Source: JAXHUK01 sp034189725
GTDB lineage: Bacteria > Chloroflexota > Dehalococcoidia > SZUA-161
NCBI GenBank assembly: GCA_034189725.1
Contig: JAXHUK010000154.1
Location: 1 to 8,148 of the forward strand
Length of the DNA stretch: 8,148 bases
Direction: 5' to 3'
Part shown: in pieces, positions 6,600-8,148 of the stretch
Layout of the letters: every line of letters begins with the position of its first letter
Numbering within the stretch: position 1 is the stretch's first letter
The notes under the pieces: generated by a model
What the model was told of the DNA's origin: nothing
Database searches by the model: none
The model's input: the letters and a program-made list of their open reading frames with translations, nothing else
Position numbers and translations under genes: made by a program

Positions 6600-6661
6600 A
6601 TTATCGATACTCACTAAGCTCTCTTATGGCCGGTTCTTCGTTGTAGCAATGCTGCTCGATA

Positions 6662-7408
6662 TCACCCCACTGTGCCGCCGTGCAGATCTTTATGCTGAAT
6701 CCATCTGGCTTCATCGGGTGTAAGCACCAGGACATCGATTGGCCCGCCAACGTTTTTTTGCCGTGCCTGAAAGCGCATGGTGTCGATAGTGGTACGAATT
6801 GCATAGATAGAAAAATCGATTGCATCCTGGAGCGCCATTGCATCCCAGATAACAGGTGCAGGTGTTCGAATGGCTTTCTTATTGCCCTTATCATCTTTGA
6901 TGATCACCGGGGTCAGGATGGAAGCGAGGATATCGATTTGTCCGGACCAGGCGGCATTATAGATAAGTGAGCCATCAGGCTTGGCGTTTTTTCTTTCTAC
7001 GGCGTCTCGCGAGATATGGCAGGAATAGATATGGGGGATACTTACCTTCCCCTCTTTTTTGTAGCCGGCAACGTGAAATCCCGTGTTCGCATCGGGGAAC
7101 GATTTTCGGAAGTAGTCAACCAGCTTTCGGGAAACCGTCTCGACATCATCTTCGGATGTCAATTCTTCTTCGATAAACCTCTTGATATGGCTGGCTATGG
7201 AAACACCGCCGAGTAAATCCAGGCCAAAGTTTGAGATACCGACTTGTTGCCTCTCCAGGAGAAAAGTTTTGGTGATGGCATCTGAGTTAACCGTCTCGAT
7301 CTTGAAACTCTTGCCCTCGGTATTTTGCCCTTCGATCGTTACCGATTGCCGGCTATCTGAAGCCAAAACAATCCCCTCCGGTACATAAACTGCTATTACT
7401 AAACTCAT
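6662..7408 (-). CDS. Proteasome-beta-like Ntn-hydrolase family protein with N-terminal serine
   Basis: The 248-residue protein begins MSLVIAVYVPEGIVLASDSR, the first two strands of a proteasome beta/HslV-type Ntn-hydrolase. If the initiator Met is removed, the new N-terminus is Ser1, and Asp-Ser-Arg falls at 17-19, the same spacing as Thr1...Asp17-Ser-Arg in proteasome beta subunits. A Lys in ITKTF (K47 with Met) is a plausible equivalent of catalytic Lys33 after a ~13-residue insertion. Further on are a Gly-rich AAWSGQIDIL, a long helix ALQDAIDFSIYAIRTTIDT, and a closing strand GGPIDVLVLTPDEARWI. There is no signal peptide. I know similar stand-alone bacterial proteins only as uncharacterised, so substrate and activity are unknown. 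ATG 7408 has GGGAG 6 nt upstream. The gene starts 20 bp after the mazF-type stop, suggesting one transcript with the toxin-antitoxin pair. No unfoldase partner (HslU, Mpa) is encoded nearby. Confidence 0.75.
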   Translation of the reverse strand: MSLVIAVYVPEGIVLASDSRQSVTIEGQNTEGKSFKIETVNSDAITKTFLLERQQVGISNFGLDLLGGVSIASHIKRFIEEELTSEDDVETVSRKLVDYFRKSFPDANTGFHVAGYKKEGKVSIPHIYSCHISRDAVERKNAKPDGSLIYNAAWSGQIDILASILTPVIIKDDKGNKKAIRTPAPVIWDAMALQDAIDFSIYAIRTTIDTMRFQARQKNVGGPIDVLVLTPDEARWIQHKDLHGGTVG

Positions 7409-7428
7409 TTTCAGCTCCCTTTATTCTA

Positions 7429-7773
7429 CTAATCCAATCCTAAAATTACCCGTATTGCTGCTGCTACCGCTTGAATATTCTCTGCTCCAATGTTTCCCAT
7501 CTTGCTTACTATTCTTTTCTTATCAATAACCCTTATTTGCTCACAAAGAAGCACCGAATCTTTAGCCAACCCGCCAACACCGGCAGGGATATTCACGTGG
7601 GAAGGTAAAACTGCTTTCCCTATCTTCGTCGTGAAAGGAATGATGATTGTATGTGGGCTATTCTTGTTCGCCTTGTCTATTTGAATAATAAGTGCTGGCC
7701 TTATGCCTGATTGCTCCGTGCCCATCACCGGATTTAAGTCGACGAGAAATACATCTCCCCTCTTTATTTCCAA
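7429..7773 (-). CDS. MazF/PemK-family endoribonuclease toxin
   Basis: The 114-residue toxin belongs to the PemK/CcdB-fold family, whose members cleave mRNA at short sequence motifs and arrest translation. It opens RGDVFLVDLNPVMGTEQSGIRP, the diagnostic MazF start. The conserved active-site Arg is R25 and the Thr is T48 in PFTTKI, the same positions as in Bacillus subtilis MazF. LLCEQIRVIDKKRI and the C-terminal helix follow, and the length is normal. The start is TTG 7773, with GGGGAG (7781-7786) 7 nt upstream. No in-frame ATG exists near the N-terminus. The coding region overlaps the antitoxin by 10 nt, and the Shine-Dalgarno sequence lies inside the antitoxin gene, so translation should be coupled, with the weak start keeping toxin below antitoxin. 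The sequence looks intact and probably active. Confidence 0.93.
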   Translation of the reverse strand: MEIKRGDVFLVDLNPVMGTEQSGIRPALIIQIDKANKNSPHTIIIPFTTKIGKAVLPSHVNIPAGVGGLAKDSVLLCEQIRVIDKKRIVSKMGNIGAENIQAVAAAIRVILGLD

Positions 7774-7994
7774 TGTATTTCTCCCCTAACCAACATGTCC
7801 TCGTAAGCTGTAAGTTCAGTCAAGTAACTATCCATGTTGGATTCTCCCAAAACGTCACTCTCCTCACAAACTTGTTGGGAGCCTTCGCGTTTACTCCTTT
7901 TGGATTCCAGAAAGTCCACGAAATCGCCAATCTCCTTCACGAGATCGTCTGGCATAGACTTTATCTTCTCCCAAATATCATCTCGCATTAACAT
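7764..7994 (-). CDS. DUF2281-type antitoxin partner of the MazF-like toxin
   Basis: The small acidic protein has 76 residues. Residues 5-33 (DDIWEKIKSMPDDLVKEIGDFVDFLESKR) fit the DUF2281 pattern of two short helices with LP/MPDDLVKE and DFVDFLE, found in VapB-like antitoxins and related small proteins. The C-terminal half is polar and probably disordered, and is the likely toxin-wrapping segment, which would be released on proteolysis. It differs from the AbrB-fold MazE of E. coli. The stop overlaps the toxin start by 10 nt. ATG 7994 lies 11 nt after GGAGG in a purine-rich stretch (8006-8017); the ATG two codons later is too far from it. It lies 36 bp after dapF, so any promoter would be within the dapF coding end, or dapF drives it. 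The antitoxin role comes mainly from position and family. Confidence 0.8.
   Translation of the reverse strand: MLMRDDIWEKIKSMPDDLVKEIGDFVDFLESKRSKREGSQQVCEESDVLGESNMDSYLTELTAYEDMLVRGEIHWK
7781..7786 (-). promoter_or_regulatory. Ribosome binding site GGGGAG supporting the toxin TTG start
   Basis: On the - strand GGGGAG precedes TTG 7773 by 7 nt (AAATACA). It lies within the last codons of the antitoxin gene (VRGEIHWK), so the toxin start is read only in the wake of antitoxin translation, or independently at a low level. Confidence 0.6.
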
Positions 7995-8030
7995 CTTTTT
8001 CTACGCCTCCTCTCCTTCAGCGTGCTGCTT

Positions 8031-8148
8031 TCACCACTTCCCGCTAAACACTACCTCGGCAGGTCCGCTGAGCAACACCTCTCCGGTGGTTCTGTTCCAG
8101 TCCACATTAAGTATACCACCAGGAAGAGTGATGTCGATGGGATTGTTG
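8031..8148 (-). CDS. dapF: Diaminopimelate epimerase, C-terminal 38 residues
   Basis: The frame is open to the right edge of the window and ends at TGA 8031-8033. The visible residues (NNPIDITLPGGILNVDWNRT, then TGEVLLSGPAEVVFSGKW) carry the conserved DapF ending: LPGG-x-L-x-V-x-W, a beta hairpin, then GPAE-x-VF-x-G. DapF epimerises LL- to meso-diaminopimelate for lysine and peptidoglycan cross-links. The two catalytic Cys residues lie in the missing part, so activity cannot be judged. It and dapL encode consecutive steps of one pathway on one strand, now separated by the toxin-antitoxin/Ntn-hydrolase cassette and the repeat region. Confidence 0.9.
   Translation of the reverse strand, partial: NNPIDITLPGGILNVDWNRTTGEVLLSGPAEVVFSGKW

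Larger units (their letters stand above)
6376..6602. mobile_element. MITE-like element bounded by a perfect 9-bp inverted repeat
   Basis: The 227-bp block begins AATCCCCCT (6376-6384) and ends with its exact complement AGGGGGATT (6594-6602). Inside are the hairpin-forming units listed separately. Read on the + strand, parts translate as PPSPFFKGGYRG-like strings, a pattern I know from spurious proteins over C/G-run repeats in many bacterial genomes. It encodes no transposase. Its left end cuts the mazF remnant exactly and its right end lies 60 bp past the Ntn-hydrolase stop. I see no target-site duplication. It may be a passive MITE or just two independent copies of a small palindromic repeat facing each other. 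Confidence 0.45.
6136..6661. other. Gene-free interval between the Ntn-hydrolase gene and dapL
   Basis: These 526 bp hold no intact gene. They contain a decayed mazF 3' fragment (about 6255-6378) and a repeat-rich block bounded by a 9-bp inverted repeat (6376-6602). The dapL leader (6136-6254) is AT-rich on the - strand, with TACAAT as the best -10-like hexamer about 20 nt upstream of the dapL start but no clear -35. Two mutually exclusive small hairpins occur at 6508-6523 (GCAAAG-CTCA-CTTTGC) and 6514-6532. The 60 bp next to the Ntn-hydrolase stop show nothing recognisable. Confidence 0.6.

Noticed and set aside
6601..6894. 97-codon reverse frame overlapping the end of the Ntn-hydrolase gene, possible C-terminal extension by frameshift
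   Set aside because: The main frame ends naturally just after the family's closing strand (DEARWIQHKDLH). The extra 20 residues of the other frame show no family similarity.
7692..7991. 99-codon + strand frame opposite the antitoxin
   Set aside because: It is antisense to the antitoxin and toxin, which have ordered ribosome binding sites and recognisable families.
1..8148. CRISPR array, tRNA or rRNA genes
   Set aside because: No regularly spaced identical repeats, tRNA cloverleaf arms with CCA-adjacent stems, or rRNA-like conserved stretches were seen on either strand.

Overview
The window looks like a chromosomal segment of a free-living bacterium with mid-range GC. The best guess for the lineage is Chloroflexota/Dehalococcoidia. 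That rests on the LL-diaminopimelate aminotransferase route of lysine synthesis beside dapF and hflX, and on a REC-PAS-HisKA_3 kinase of a kind I associate with that group. This is an inference from gene content, not a phylogeny.

Left third (1-2486, + strand): a tightly packed signalling operon. It holds the C-terminal part of a phytochrome/PAS-type histidine kinase, a stand-alone Rcp1-type receiver protein, and a REC-PAS-HisKA_3-HATPase protein that is receiver and kinase in one chain. No DNA-binding output domain is present, so the final target must lie elsewhere. A 273-bp convergent gap (2487-2759) follows. It contains hairpins and a long-range inverted repeat but no convincing gene.

Middle (2760-6135, - strand): read in the direction of transcription these are dapL, hflX and galU. 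dapL and hflX are almost contiguous. hflX has no ATG, GTG or TTG at the expected N-terminus. It has a perfect Shine-Dalgarno sequence placed before an ATC codon, so it either uses a rare start or carries a one-base disruption.

Right part (6136-8148, - strand): the 3' end of dapF enters from the right edge. Downstream of it lie a DUF2281-type antitoxin, an overlapping MazF/PemK toxin with a TTG start, and a proteasome-beta-like Ntn-hydrolase whose serine follows directly after Met. Then come about 530 bp without an intact gene before dapL. That stretch contains a frameshifted C-terminal fragment of a second, diverged MazF. It is cut off exactly at one end of a roughly 227-bp element bounded by a perfect 9-bp inverted repeat and holding C-run/G-run hairpin repeats. 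The simplest reading is that an accessory toxin-antitoxin/Ntn-hydrolase cassette and a MITE-like repeat were inserted between two lysine/peptidoglycan genes, dapF and dapL.

The points most worth a second look are the toxin-antitoxin-Ntn-hydrolase cluster, the start of hflX, and the repeat-interrupted mazF remnant.
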